A stretch of DNA of 64,000 nt, taken from Trichomonas vaginalis G3. Its lineage: Eukaryota; Parabasalia; Trichomonadida; Trichomonadidae. Below are positions 1-9,179 of the stretch, piece by piece (positions within the stretch are counted from its first letter, which is position 1; each line of letters starts with the position of its first letter). The translations under genes and the position numbers were made by a program. Where the stretch lies: assembly GCF_026262505.1 (NCBI RefSeq), contig NC_067206.1, positions 6,042,879 through 6,106,878 of the forward strand, in the 5' to 3' direction. The notes below the pieces were generated by a model that made no database searches, was not told the DNA's origin, and saw nothing but the letters and a program-made list of their open reading frames with translations.

Positions 1-1
1 T

Positions 2-1354
2 TTACTCGATTCACTAAATTCTACATCAAAAGACAAACAGAAAGCATCTACATTTGTCAGTAAAGACAATTACTCATCAGATTACGAGCGAGCCGATGAC
101 GAATGGCATCAACACCTCCAAAACTCGAAGAGCAGCGTCATTACAGACATATTCCATGGCCAGACGAGATCCTCAACAATTTGTCCTCACTGCAAAGGCG
201 AAACAGTTCAGTTTTCTCCGTTCACATCAATTTTATTACAATTACCAGCTCCAAAAACACTTTCCTCCCCATTTGTGTTTGTTCCTCTTGATCCCAAGCA
301 GCCAAAGAGCTCAATGCGAATCCCACTTTCCAATCCTACGGCAGATGCAGTCACTTTTACAGAAGATTTGTCCAGATTCCTCAATAAACAGATCTCCTGT
401 GCATTTGGTACCCAATCCAACGACTTCTCTGTCGAATGGAGCCCAGGACCAGAGCAAGGATTACGAACAAACTCATTAATTGTATATGAGCTTTCCCAGG
501 ACGACCAACTCTATGCCTCCGTTAAACTTGCAGTCAATACGAACAAGATGGTTTCTCTCAGAGTTGTCGAAGGTCCATTTTTGGTCCCAATTCCTGGTCC
601 AACCTGCAAATCCGAGGAAGTCCGCTGTTGCTGCGAAGAATACTTCAAATACTTATGGGAACAGACCGATCAGTCCTTCATTCCTCCATCATTATCCAAT
701 ATTTTACCAAGTATTCGGCCAATTAAGAAATCTGGCAACCAAAAAATCACCATTGAAGTTCCGAAATCACTTTTCTTGAAGACGAAGAAGTTCTATCCAC
801 CATCAAACATCAAACACATTGCAGGTAGAACCGTAACAGCCATAATTTCGGATACAGAAGATGTTTCATGGCCAAGAGTTGTCAGAAACATTGTAAACAA
901 CCAAAGTGCAGCGCAAGTTCGAGAAGTCGACATCCAAACACTCATTGACGATGCCGCGAGACCAACAGAGTTCAATGAGATGTGGAAATGCGCTTCTTGC
1001 AATGAATGCGTGACTCCGAGAAAATCAGTAAAAATTTGGCGACTTCCGAAAGTTCTGATTTTCGCTTTGAAGAGATTTGACTCTGTGAATGGAAACTCAA
1101 GGAAGAACACTATATTGGTCACATATCCAGATAACTTGGAGATCAGCGACATGAACGGAAAACATACATACGAACTGTCCGCAGTTATAGAACACGGAGG
1201 AAGAATTGCTTCAGGACATTACACAGCACACGCAAAATTGAGTGATAATGTATGGGCAGAATTTAATGATTTACAGGCAATGAGATGCTCGTCATGTTTG
1301 GTAGCACATAACCAGAATGCTTACATATTGTTTTACACTAGAACTTCTGATTAG
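2..1354 (+). CDS. Ubiquitin-specific protease (USP/UBP), 3' part; 5' end outside window
   Basis: The frame is open from the left edge, so the N-terminus and catalytic Cys box lie upstream. What remains is the C-terminal half of a C19 deubiquitinase, which removes ubiquitin from substrates. Seen: a block typical of USPs (DEWHQHLQNSKSSVI then DIFHGQ), a CPHC zinc-ribbon half near position 190 and a CASCNEC half near 995, a long insertion between them, a KVLIFALKRFD segment, and the C-terminal His box with GHYTAHAK followed by WAEFND and a YILFYTR end. The His and Asp/Asn catalytic positions look intact. The long insertion between the zinc halves is seen in USP4/15/Ubp12-type enzymes (family knowledge). 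There is no frameshift, unlike the neighbouring mobile DNA. Confidence 0.9.
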   Translation, partial: LLDSLNSTSKDKQKASTFVSKDNYSSDYERADDEWHQHLQNSKSSVITDIFHGQTRSSTICPHCKGETVQFSPFTSILLQLPAPKTLSSPFVFVPLDPKQPKSSMRIPLSNPTADAVTFTEDLSRFLNKQISCAFGTQSNDFSVEWSPGPEQGLRTNSLIVYELSQDDQLYASVKLAVNTNKMVSLRVVEGPFLVPIPGPTCKSEEVRCCCEEYFKYLWEQTDQSFIPPSLSNILPSIRPIKKSGNQKITIEVPKSLFLKTKKFYPPSNIKHIAGRTVTAIISDTEDVSWPRVVRNIVNNQSAAQVREVDIQTLIDDAARPTEFNEMWKCASCNECVTPRKSVKIWRLPKVLIFALKRFDSVNGNSRKNTILVTYPDNLEISDMNGKHTYELSAVIEHGGRIASGHYTAHAKLSDNVWAEFNDLQAMRCSSCLVAHNQNAYILFYTRTSD

Positions 1355-1935
1355 AAATTTTTATTTTAATTTTTTTGTTGTTTGTTTATAATTTTTATTT
1401 TTTGTTATTTATGCGTTATTTTTATTTATTTTGTAGTATTTTCTGTTATAATTTCGAATAATAAATAATAATTATAATATTGTTTACTAAAATCGGTTTT
1501 ATTTTTGTCATATTTTTTTATAACAACTCCGGAATGAATTTCTATCAACTGGGATTCATATATACCATTGAAGTTTATTCGTGCATGTGTATAGTAATTT
1601 ACCAACATCATATTCTCCCAAGTTTTGTTAAATTTGAAGAATGCATTCATAAGATAATTATGGTATATTGAAACTTCATTTTGAACTACTTTCAAAAAGT
1701 GACAAATTTAAAATCCAAAATCTTCTCCTAAGATCTAGGAAATTGATATCATAGCAGTTTCAAATAAATTTGTTCACCTTCAACAAGATGGAATTGAATC
1801 ATTAAAAATTCAAAGACTGATCAATGTTTTTCCATAACAAGAAGCAAAATATTTAAATATTATCCTTTGCTTATATCATAGTTGGACTCGGCTCTCGATG
1901 GTAAATGAATATCTGATTTCTATTACTGAAATATT
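1355..1935. other. AT-rich intergenic region
   Basis: About 580 bases of very AT-rich sequence between the protease stop and repeat R copy A. No convincing ORF, RNA or repeat is seen; the two short ORFs here overlap each other on opposite strands and are low-complexity. Confidence 0.6.
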
Positions 1936-2468
1936 AAGGGTGCACACGAGAGGATCATGTAAACTTCAGAATTTAGAACCTTATTTTTAGGCATTATCTT
2001 GGCTACCTATTTAGGCTCGAAAAGCAAAAAATATCAAAAAATACAACTTGAGTCCATTATGACCCTTTCATGGAGGTAGTTTTTATCCGCTAGTATTTTC
2101 CCTTTGAATCTCTTTACAATTCGAAATCAAATTCAAAACTCAGTAGAAGAAAGGAAGAATCGACTTACTACGGTTGTAATACGAATAAATACATATATTT
2201 AATTATTTTTATTTACATAATAATTGTTTGAAGCTCATATTCCATCAAATTTTTAAATAAAAACATTAAAATGTTGAAAATGTTCATATATTTTAATAGG
2301 GTTTTGGCACTTTATTGAGGAATTACTACATACATAGTCGAACTGAACTTGATATTTTGAAATTTAAATTATTTATCAAAATTAAAATTTAACTTGAAAT
2401 TTATAATTATTTAGTCATATTTTGCATAATTCTAAGTAGATTTTGTAAAAAATCAAGAAAGAAAAATT
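1936..2468 (+). mobile_element. Interspersed element R, copy A (truncated)
   Basis: Starts AAGGGTGCACACGAGAGG and is nearly identical to 54796 onward and 61247 onward. It matches those copies for about 530 bp, then stops exactly at the left end of the outer Maverick (after GAAAAATT). The rest of R is not found on the far side of the Maverick. It has no coding capacity and is probably a non-autonomous transposon. Confidence 0.85.
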
Positions 2469-2968
2469 AGTAGTAGGATAGGAAGGGTTGTGTGACTTTT
2501 TTTGTAAACGTAAGAATTCATACAATATCGAGCGATTTTGTATCATTTTTTTTAACATATGAAGTAAAAAATGTATGATTCTGACGGTTTTTATTCTTAC
2601 GTTTTTGAATAAATCAAGATTTAAAAAATTTTCAAAATTGTAAGACATTTACACTCAGCCCATACATAATGAAATAAACACATTAGAAAATTAACATTAA
2701 TTTTAAAATAATTTATTTTTTATCTTTTATAAAAGAAGCTATATATAGATGATGTCAGATATTCCGCGATTAATTAAACATTGTTTAAATCCTGAATGGA
2801 ATCAATGGAGTCATAATCAAAGACCTCATAAACGAGTAAAAGAAATTAGAAATAATTATTTTCATGAATGAAAGATTCACTACCATAATGAAATAAAAAA
2901 ATAAAATTTAAAAATTCATGTCTCAGAATCAACATTGAACTTTAAGAAACTAATGATTATTTGAATTT
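2469..2968 (+). repeat. Outer Maverick left terminal inverted repeat
   Basis: The first 180 bases match the reverse complement of 44888-45073 with substitutions and small gaps. Further matches (TTAAATCCTGAATGGAATCA and GAAACTAATGATTATTTGAA) occur near 2790 and 2946 with counterparts near 44845 and 44794. Part of the left copy is missing from the right one. Imperfect identity points to an old insertion. Confidence 0.8.
2749..2871 (+). CDS. Small basic ORF in the outer TIR (40 aa)
   Basis: ATG-ATG start, 40 codons, His/Asn/Arg-rich and basic (HNQRPHKRVKEIR). It lies wholly inside the left TIR, and a piece of it (the NPEWNQWSH region) is also present near 44830 in the right TIR. TIR-borne genes are known from Mavericks. 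No family is recognised, and it could be chance. Confidence 0.3.
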   Translation: MMSDIPRLIKHCLNPEWNQWSHNQRPHKRVKEIRNNYFHE

Positions 2969-3309
2969 ATGAAATCAATTATTTGATTCATTCTTTCTTC
3001 AATCTCTTCTATTCTTTTTGTTAAATCATCAATTTTCATTAATGAGGTGATTCTTGATTGAGGAATAGATTTCAAACTAACCACCCCTTTTATTTTTGAA
3101 ATTTTGAATCCATCAACTTTAAACATTTTATTCAATTTACATGTTGTCAATTCTTCAAATAATTTTTTATTATTAGTATAATAGTCATTAAATTCTTCAA
3201 CAGATGAAAAATTTTTTATTTCAGTAATTGGTTTAACAACGTTTATTTTTTGCTGAACATCTTTACTTATTTCTTCCTCTGTTTCATTTATTTTTAAAAT
3301 TGGTTTCAT
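2950..3309 (-). CDS. Hypothetical coiled-coil Maverick protein (119 aa)
   Basis: Complete ORF on the minus strand at the left edge of the outer element. The C-terminal third (IDDLTKRIEEIEERMNQIIDF) is a predicted coiled coil. A preceding stretch, FKVDGFKISKIKGVVSLKSI, resembles in layout the GFYVHTMKDGRVQFRKIK stretch of the inner-element protein at 23556-23792, which also ends in a coiled coil, so the two may be orthologues. Divergent from the 3376 gene across a 66-bp AT-rich promoter region. Function unknown; a small virion or DNA-binding role is only a guess. Confidence 0.65.
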   Translation of the reverse strand: MKPILKINETEEEISKDVQQKINVVKPITEIKNFSSVEEFNDYYTNNKKLFEELTTCKLNKMFKVDGFKISKIKGVVSLKSIPQSRITSLMKIDDLTKRIEEIEERMNQIIDFINSNNH

Positions 3310-3375
3310 TTATCATTAAATAAAAATTAGAATATAAGTGATGAAATATATTTTTTAATTAATGTTAAATCAGAA

Positions 3376-3612
3376 ATGGCGGCAGGATTCTTTAAAAAAT
3401 TATGGGATGGAATTAAGAAAGCTGCGGGTTGGGTTTATAAAAAGGTTATTAAACCTGTTGCAAACTTTTTGGCACCAGTAGCGAAAACGGCAGGAACTAT
3501 CATAGGTGGAGTATTAGGTACTAAAGCAGGTAATCCGGCGATGGGAGCACAAGCAGGTAACGCAGTTGGTGGAATAGCTGAAGGAATACTTAATAAAATA
3601 GGAGGTAGATAG
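3376..3612 (+). CDS. Small amphipathic Gly-rich protein (78 aa), candidate membrane-active virion protein
   Basis: Begins MAAGFFKKLWDGIKKAAGW, a Lys/aromatic amphipathic helix, followed by a Gly/Ala-rich hydrophobic stretch (AGTIIGGVLGTKAGNPAMGA). The same N-terminal motif MAAGFFKKLWD starts the convergent split gene whose halves lie at 3631-3750 and 24661-24761, so the outer Maverick had a paralogous pair. The composition resembles membrane-perturbing capsid-associated peptides (adenovirus pVI-like), but that is inference. The ORF is intact. Confidence 0.65.
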   Translation: MAAGFFKKLWDGIKKAAGWVYKKVIKPVANFLAPVAKTAGTIIGGVLGTKAGNPAMGAQAGNAVGGIAEGILNKIGGR

Positions 3613-3630
3613 TGGAAAAATAAATTATTT

Positions 3631-3750
3631 TTATCTTAGTATCGGTTGAAGTCTTTGATAAACTTTTTCTCCTTTATTTAATATTTCTCTTATTGGGGCG
3701 GCTTTTGGTGTTATTGATTCAGCAACGTCACTAATTGCTTCTTTATTCTT
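3631..3750 (-). pseudogene. C-terminal half of a gene split by the inner Maverick
   Basis: Minus-strand open frame of 39 codons ending at 3631, with EAISDVAESITPKAAPIREI visible. It is the continuation of the N-terminal half at 24661-24761. Counting one copy of the 5-bp target duplication (TTCTT at 3746-3750 and at 24661-24665), the two halves are in the same frame with no lost base: 32 codons on the far side, then this part. The intact protein would have been about 71 aa and a paralogue of the 3376 gene. This shows the insertion directly. Confidence 0.85.
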
Positions 3751-4018
3751 AGTTAGTATGGTTAAGTCGTGTACTGTGGCACTGCGCGCCTCCGTACACA
3801 ACTTAGCGGTTTTGACACTTTACGAAACCAGTAACGTATATTTTACAACACAACCATAACACCAACTTAACCTTAAATATTTACAAAACTATCTGACACA
3901 TAAACGACTTCACTAATGACTTCACTAACGACTTCACTACCGTCCTCACTACCGTCCTCACTAAATAAAAAATAACCTTATTTTTATTTTTTTAAATTTT
4001 TTATTTCATTACAAAGAC

Positions 4019-4453
4019 ATGTCCGACTACATTTACTATGACTCTTTCCCAGAACGTTTCCGTGAACTATTCAAAACTCAAGTAAAACTGAGAAACATGC
4101 ATTTTAACAAAGACAGACCCATTGACGATGAAAGAAACCCTGAATATATTACAATCCCTTATGATGCAAAGTTCATTGCATACATTCCTTATGGTCGCAG
4201 AGGAACGAAAACTATTTCAACAAAGAACAAAAATTATTTCTGGAGCGATGAAGAAAATTGCCTTATCTACATAAATGCATACTTAAATAAAGCTACATAT
4301 TGTACAAAAGAAGGTTGGACTGGATTTGAGCTCTACATATACGACGACGATGGAAACAGACGCTGTGTATACCCATACGATAATATGTACCATTGTTTTC
4401 ATCAAGCATTAAACGAATACATAGTCAGTAAGGGTCTCATTCCTGTTGAGTAG
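4019..4453 (+). CDS. TIR-encoded protein (144 aa), left copy
   Basis: Entirely within the left TIR, so the same gene exists in mirror image at 23958-24392 with an identical protein. Acidic/aromatic, with many Tyr (YIYYDSFPERF, YIYDDDGNRRCVYPY), and no membrane segment. It starts 49 bases after a promoter-like tract (AAAATAACCTTATTTTTATT). The family is not recognised. Two expressed, identical, TIR-linked copies suggest a role tied to the ends (terminal protein, end-binding or anti-host factor), but this is inference. Confidence 0.75.
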   Translation: MSDYIYYDSFPERFRELFKTQVKLRNMHFNKDRPIDDERNPEYITIPYDAKFIAYIPYGRRGTKTISTKNKNYFWSDEENCLIYINAYLNKATYCTKEGWTGFELYIYDDDGNRRCVYPYDNMYHCFHQALNEYIVSKGLIPVE

Positions 4454-4552
4454 ATATGTTATATTTTTGTTTTGTCATTTATATAAAAATAAACTTAAAA
4501 ATAAATGATATCACCACCCTCACACGTATGAAAACATAGCACAAAAATAAAT

Positions 4553-4602
4553 TTAGGTGAAGAGGTGACATCTCACCTCTTTTTTCACCTCTTTTTTCAC
4601 CC
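4553..4602 (+). repeat. GGTGA box, copy 1 (forward)
   Basis: TTAGGTGAAGAGGTGACATC then TCACCTC TTTTTTCACC and a second TTTTTTCACC: two GGTGA units facing three TCACC units within 50 bp. It lies at the inner edge of the left TIR and pairs with the reverse copy at 23810. Five other copies lie between gene cassettes. Confidence 0.85.
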
Positions 4603-4613
4603 ACTTGAATTCA

Positions 4614-5126
4614 TTACTTTATAACTCTCTTCCTTGGTTTCTTTTTAGTTGCTTTCTTCACGTCTGTCTCCAGCTTAACTGTCTTTCTTCTTCGTCCGTA
4701 ATGATACCAGTTACTTCCACCAGTCAATGGGTCAAATGGTCTTTCGTAAGGGTTTCCATACATTCCATAGGGACCATACGGAAGAACTACTGGTGGAGGA
4801 AGAGTTCCATCGACTCTATTTAAATGCATTGTTTCACCTTTCATCTGGTCATTAAAGTCTTTTGCGTGTTTTGCAAACTCATCGTCCTTTCCTAAAGCAT
4901 TTTCTGACTCAGTCGCAACCAAATTGGATGCTTTATTTATGAGCCCTATTTTATTTAATCTTAACTTCTTTGCAACCCAGCCTCCAATCTTCCCTTTATT
5001 TGCATCTAATGTCTTCGAAACTCTTCCTCCACTCATTTTATTTACTGCGTCATAAGCTCCAAGTGCTTTTGCTCCAAATGCTAATGCTTTTGTTCCCATT
5101 GCGCCTAAAGCTGCCCAAGCTACCAT
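4614..5126 (-). CDS. Putative capsid-associated protein with basic C-terminus (170 aa)
   Basis: The N-terminus is an Ala/Gly-rich hydrophobic helix (MVAWAALGAMGTKALAFGAK), followed by a mixed middle, a Pro/Tyr/Gly-rich segment (LPPPVVLPYGPYGMYGNPYE) and a strongly basic tail (KKATKKKPRKRVIK). A hydrophobic head plus basic tail fits a DNA- or membrane-interacting minor virion protein, comparable in design to adenovirus core/pVI proteins; no homology is claimed. It abuts the 5127 gene with no gap (stop and start adjacent), so both are probably co-expressed. Its last codons lie in the TIR. Confidence 0.65.
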   Translation of the reverse strand: MVAWAALGAMGTKALAFGAKALGAYDAVNKMSGGRVSKTLDANKGKIGGWVAKKLRLNKIGLINKASNLVATESENALGKDDEFAKHAKDFNDQMKGETMHLNRVDGTLPPPVVLPYGPYGMYGNPYERPFDPLTGGSNWYHYGRRRKTVKLETDVKKATKKKPRKRVIK

Positions 5127-5351
5127 TTACACCATATTAAAATCATCTCTCTTCAATATTATCTCATAAAAGTTCTCGTTACTGGAGAAAGTCAATGAAA
5201 CATAAACATTCTCATGGACTTCGTCCTCGCCGCGTTGCGGCTTCATAAACTTCTTTCTTATATCATCTATTCGCTTCAAAATGTCTGAACAATTGCTAAC
5301 ATCTTCTACAACAGTTATTTCATCATGAATGACCTTTAAAAACAAGCTCAT
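5127..5351 (-). CDS. Hypothetical protein (74 aa) containing a GC-rich mini-hairpin
   Basis: Short intact ORF between the 170-aa gene and the penton-like gene, all minus strand. The coding sequence includes GCCGC-gtt-GCGGC at 5229-5241, read through in frame (KPQRGED). No family is recognised. Confidence 0.55.
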   Translation of the reverse strand: MSLFLKVIHDEITVVEDVSNCSDILKRIDDIRKKFMKPQRGEDEVHENVYVSLTFSSNENFYEIILKRDDFNMV

Positions 5352-5373
5352 TTAATATGCTATTAAAATCATC

Positions 5374-6234
5374 TCAATAATGAGTCCATCCTTTCCGATC
5401 TTTAGGTAGCACAACATCTTTCATTGAAGAAGGTTCGACAAGTCTTATGTTAAACTTACTGACAAAGTTTGTTATACTATAATGCTTCGGCGGCGAATAC
5501 ATATAGTTTGAAAGACATAATATAGATTCTTCAGCAAATTCACTTATACTGGATTTTATAACAATGTTCTCACGAGACCAAATACCACCAATTGACAATC
5601 TTGTAAGCAATCCTGCTGAACCTTCAACTGTAAACGTCGATGGTAACATTCCACGAAGGTCATCTATTGACATCGTTGAGTCACTGAATTTAAATATTTT
5701 CTTAAAGCAATCGTCATTATCTAACCATGCAATAGCTTTGAAGTTTTCATTCGAATATACATCTGCTTCATTAAATGTAAAACCTGACTTCTTTGCAGAG
5801 ATGACTTTAAAATCTATTGAGTTTGTTTCAAAATTATATGCTATGCTAACTTCTGAAGGTAATGGATGTCCTTCCGCAGTCAGTTGTTCTCTCACTACCG
5901 TTTGAAGCTTTGTGTTAAAAACTTTCATGTCATCTCCTGTGTCTAGGTTCACATACACAGCAACAGGAAAACTATCTTGCTTCTTTGTTTCATCATTATA
6001 CCTCAAAACATTAAAGTTCTTCAATAATATTGTTCTTCCTGCTGGAATACTTCGAACCTGTCTGATTTCAATAGCTTTCTCACCTCCTACATACTCTACC
6101 CAGTGTCTTGGATATTCATAAGTATACTGACTTTCTTGAATTTTGGTAGGTTTCATCATAACGTGTTCATAGTATATCTTTATACTCTTGTCAGTTAGAC
6201 TCGGTGCTATGTTCTGAATATTTCTGACTTGCAT
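5374..6234 (-). CDS. Penton/minor capsid-like protein (286 aa)
   Basis: The start is placed at ATG 6234 (MQVRNIQNIAPSLTDK), because the upstream extension to 6321 is low-complexity and would use up the promoter gap. The protein is rich in beta-strand-like alternation, with segments such as TYEYPRHWVEYVGGEKAIEIR. This layout (strand, W/V position, GGEKAIEIR) recurs in the truncated gene at 20270-20671 (VTFKFPTDWIVNINEEKYIG) and, weakly, in the outer gene at 30668. Position next to the packaging ATPase is where Polintons place the single jelly-roll penton. Assignment is by context and size; fold prediction was not possible. Confidence 0.5.
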   Translation of the reverse strand: MQVRNIQNIAPSLTDKSIKIYYEHVMMKPTKIQESQYTYEYPRHWVEYVGGEKAIEIRQVRSIPAGRTILLKNFNVLRYNDETKKQDSFPVAVYVNLDTGDDMKVFNTKLQTVVREQLTAEGHPLPSEVSIAYNFETNSIDFKVISAKKSGFTFNEADVYSNENFKAIAWLDNDDCFKKIFKFSDSTMSIDDLRGMLPSTFTVEGSAGLLTRLSIGGIWSRENIVIKSSISEFAEESILCLSNYMYSPPKHYSITNFVSKFNIRLVEPSSMKDVVLPKDRKGWTHY

Positions 6235-6340
6235 TTTTAATGGAGATAAAATGAAGCATTTAATACATGACGTAGATGAAGACATGAATGAAACTACAGA
6301 CAAACTTAACTCTTCTCTCATTCTTCCTTTCAGTAAGATT

Positions 6341-7137
6341 ATGAGTTCTGTTCAAATGGTGTGTATTTCTATTGTGGAAAGATGGGTTCAGGTAAGACAT
6401 TTAATTTAATTCGTCATATACTCATAACAGAGCGTTTAGGAAACGACTCATATTATGACCAAATCATTATATCAGCAACTTCAGACTCTATGGACTCAAC
6501 AGCGAAAACATTTATGTCAAAAGTTCAAGCCTCTGTCGTTAAAGTTCCAGACAGTGAACTCATTGAATTTCTTCAACGTTACATTCGACGTAAGAGAAAA
6601 TATTATGCCATCGTTGAATTTATACAGTCAGGAATGCAAAAGACTTCTGAGGAGATGGAAAGAATTATTGACAAACACCACTTACGTCAATACTCAGGAG
6701 TTTACGATATGAAACGACTTACAAACTACATTCTATCAAAACTTTCAAAATACCCCTTCAAAAAGTATCCTTCAAACACTCTGCTCGTTTGTGACGACTT
6801 CGCCGGAAAAGGTTTAGTGTCAAAGCCTGACTCACCATTAGCTAACATCATAACTAAAGTCAGACATTATCATTTAACTGTAGCAATACTTATGCAAACA
6901 TGGAGGTTTTTAGCTTTAAACATAAAACGTCTCATAACTGACTTCGTTATCTTTCAAGGTTTCTCACGCTATGATATTGAACTCATTTGGAAACAGTCAG
7001 GTATAACATTACCTTTTGAAGAAATTTGGGAAGCATATAAGTCTCTCATCTCTCCTCGTTCATACCTTGAGATTCATATCATGACTAATACCATTAAAGT
7101 CAAAAATATTCCATGGGAACGACCAACATTGTTTTAA
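6341..7137 (+). pseudogene. A32/FtsK-HerA-type DNA packaging ATPase (frameshift near start)
   Basis: Pumps the genome into the capsid in Polintons and large DNA viruses. Seen: Walker A GKMGSGKT close to the N-terminus, Walker B NTLLVCDDFAG around residue 140, and the C-terminal signature VIFQGFSRYDIELIW, which also occurs in the outer copy as FIFSGFSRQQLNVML. The long frame has no upstream ATG before Walker A. The natural ATG at 6341 is in another frame and meets the ATPase frame after about five codons, near 6358, so a single-base indel separates start from catalytic core. It overlaps the 3' end of the convergent 7134 gene by 4 bp. Confidence 0.85.
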
Positions 7138-7535
7138 AGTTTAACCTTCAATTGACTGATGGTAAACAAATTCCATGCATCTCTGTCGCCATTTCTGTTA
7201 ATATTTTTGCTGTCATTCATATCATCCACTTCTCCATCCGTTAGCTTTTGAGGATATGTGTTAGAATAGCTGTTCTTAAATGAAGGCTTTTCACCTTTGA
7301 GAGCATAAACTCTATAACTTTCTGCATACTTTATGTTTGAACCTCCTGAGCCATCGTTGACATAAATTTTTATAGGCTTCCACCCTTTGTTCATGTTCCT
7401 GCTTCTTCCCTTAGCTCTTTTGTTCAGTAGTTCTACATCTTTATACACAGCTCCTGTCTCAGTGAATTCAACAATATTTTCATTCGTTAGCTTTACATTC
7501 AAACCCTTGTCGAGTATATTGTTCATTTCATACAT
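7134..7535 (-). CDS. Hypothetical Maverick protein (133 aa)
   Basis: The start is placed at ATG 7535 (MYEMNNILDKG), because the longer frame runs into the divergent gene at 7561. Polar, Lys/Asn-rich, with a basic centre (KRAKGRSRNMNKGWKP). Convergent with the ATPase. Only 25 bp separates it from the divergent 7561 start, so a shared promoter is likely. No family recognised. Confidence 0.55.
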   Translation of the reverse strand: MYEMNNILDKGLNVKLTNENIVEFTETGAVYKDVELLNKRAKGRSRNMNKGWKPIKIYVNDGSGGSNIKYAESYRVYALKGEKPSFKNSYSNTYPQKLTDGEVDDMNDSKNINRNGDRDAWNLFTISQLKVKL

Positions 7536-7560
7536 ATAAAAGGTTTTTATTCTATATGAA

Positions 7561-8175
7561 ATGAGAAGTAAATCCATCTTAGCTGGTGCCGTTAATGTTC
7601 CAATTGAACCAACATCAAATGTTGACTCACGAACGACAAACAATATTGTCATAAAGAACTATAGTTCAGAGTGTTTGAAAGAAAAAGAACCAGAACTGAA
7701 ATCCGTGAATTTAAACTCAGCTTCAAACGCTGACGCTACATCAGATGTTAAGTTAGAGTATCCACCACTGGACCAAATTCTTTCAAGAGAAGCCAACGAC
7801 AACCCTTACACAAATGTTCAAACAAATCCTTCAGATAACGTAGACCATTACCTTCTTCAGTTATACCAAACAATTTTACTCAAAGACGATAAGAAGCTTT
7901 TGACAAATCTTATAAGCAAGAACCAAATAATTCTAACAAAGGAGGACCTTGAAAATGTTATATCACGAATAACAGGGAAACAATGTGTCATTGACTATCT
8001 CGACCCTGAAATCGAATGCTGTGGTCAAACGCCACCATTCATGAAAATAGGTAACATCCGCATCATTGAAACACCAGGAACTACAGGAGTTGAGTTTAAG
8101 TATAAATATTCGAATGAATATACAAAACTTTCAACAGAATATAAATTATGTTTGAAATATGTTTTAGTAAATTAA
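7561..8175 (+). CDS. Conserved Maverick protein (204 aa), orthologue of 30001-30671
   Basis: Low-complexity N-terminal half and a folded-looking C-terminal half with NLISKNQIILTKEDLENVIS, a CC pair (EIECCGQ) and a YKLCLKYVL end. The C-terminal half aligns with the second part of the outer gene at 30001-30671 (NLIDQSGLIILPYESLIHII, VSCCGT, YKISLEKFF), showing a conserved core gene at the same position after the ATPase. Function unknown. It overlaps the 8172 gene tail-to-tail by 4 bp. Confidence 0.7.
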   Translation: MRSKSILAGAVNVPIEPTSNVDSRTTNNIVIKNYSSECLKEKEPELKSVNLNSASNADATSDVKLEYPPLDQILSREANDNPYTNVQTNPSDNVDHYLLQLYQTILLKDDKKLLTNLISKNQIILTKEDLENVISRITGKQCVIDYLDPEIECCGQTPPFMKIGNIRIIETPGTTGVEFKYKYSNEYTKLSTEYKLCLKYVLVN

Positions 8176-8441
8176 AGCAATTTGTAATATCTATCCAAAA
8201 CTTCTTCAACAGTATCGAACTCATCTTCATAATGCAAACCTAATCTTATTGACTTGGTGCAGTTTTCACTAACACAATATAGCGCTTTGCGCTCGGCGCC
8301 TTTGACGCCTTTTTCTGTTCTCTTGACTGACATAACTAACTCATTTGTTTCATCAAACAGCAATAACCAAAGTTCATGACCTAATACATAACATTCATAC
8401 TTTATATTTTTAGCTCTGAGTTCTCTTGTAAGCTGTTGCAT
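8172..8441 (-). CDS. Hypothetical protein (89 aa) with a mini double hairpin
   Basis: Intact small ORF, tail-to-tail with 7561 and overlapping the decayed gene upstream by 40 bp. The coding sequence contains AGCGC-ttt-GCGCT at 8281-8293 followed by GGCG-cctttga-CGCC. No family recognised. Confidence 0.55.
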   Translation of the reverse strand: MQQLTRELRAKNIKYECYVLGHELWLLLFDETNELVMSVKRTEKGVKGAERKALYCVSENCTKSIRLGLHYEDEFDTVEEVLDRYYKLL

Positions 8442-9179
8442 TTAATATTTTCTAAAAAGTCAACTTCAACAGTCATTCGCACTGGTGCCTTCAGTTCTAC
8501 AGGCTCGCCCTGAAAGTCAACAAGTCTGAATTGCATGTCTTTCAAATTATGAGGACTAATGCGAACCCATTTACCTAAATGAGTTGCTATGACAGGAACG
8601 TTTGGAATGAACATTGAATTTACTGCATAACAGAAAGACTTTATATTCTACTGAACCTTTACTATTAACTCCTGAAATACCTGTGACATTAGCTATTTAG
8701 ACTCAATGTATAAACAATTGCCATAACATACGTATGGAACAGATTTCATCTCAATCGTTTTGTCAATACTTTTCAAAGGAAATGTCATATGGTATGCTCC
8801 CAGAAGCAATTGAACTCTATGACTCATTCGTGTTATCTTAAACTCCTTTGCATAACTGAACTTCAAAACTCCTGCAATAAGTTTAACATTCATTAAGTTT
8901 TCTTCGTTCTCCTTGTTTATTGTAGTATTTATGAGAGCATTTAACACTCCAGCTAATGTTTCCATCTTATATTCTACATTATTGTGAAATCTTATTTCGT
9001 GCTTCTTTCCATCTATTTCAAACTCCATGAAATCTGTTTCATCTGTTATGAACAAAAGTTGCGATAGTATTGAAGTCAACAACTCTGAAAGCAAGTGCTT
9101 CATTCTGAAGACCTAAGTTTGTTTGTAGCTTTACTATTCCGTATTCGTTTGGGTCTGTACTTTGCAAATAGAACAACAT
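8402..9179 (-). pseudogene. Decayed orthologue of the outer gene at 32133-32843
   Basis: Several short minus-strand frames line up end to end with the intact 236-aa outer protein. The N-terminus starts at ATG 9179. The middle frame (9103-8693) carries HEIRFHNNVEYKMETLAGVL and HRVQLLLGAYHM, matching YDMYINNVIVKWDINTILSY and LRSLLGILNF. The last frame (8614-8402) carries ISPHNLKDMQFRLVDF, matching LHSKDLSNIKFRITDL. Breaks are a frame change near 9050, a stop at 8693 and another frame change before 8614. Alternatively these are real separate small genes, but the collinearity argues otherwise. Confidence 0.65.

Larger units (their letters stand above)
3751..4630 (+). repeat. Inner Maverick left TIR (about 880 bp)
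   Basis: Near-identical inverted copy of 23781-24660. It includes a 12-bp tandem tract (about five copies of a GACTTCACTAAY type unit, 3905-3960), an AT-rich promoter tract, the complete 144-aa ORF at 4019-4453 and a GGTGA box. It runs into the last codons of the 4614 gene. Confidence 0.92.

Noticed and set aside
1426-2648. Short ORFs in the AT-rich left intergenic region, repeat R and the outer TIR
   Set aside because: Low-complexity, in non-coding repeat or TIR sequence, without start context.
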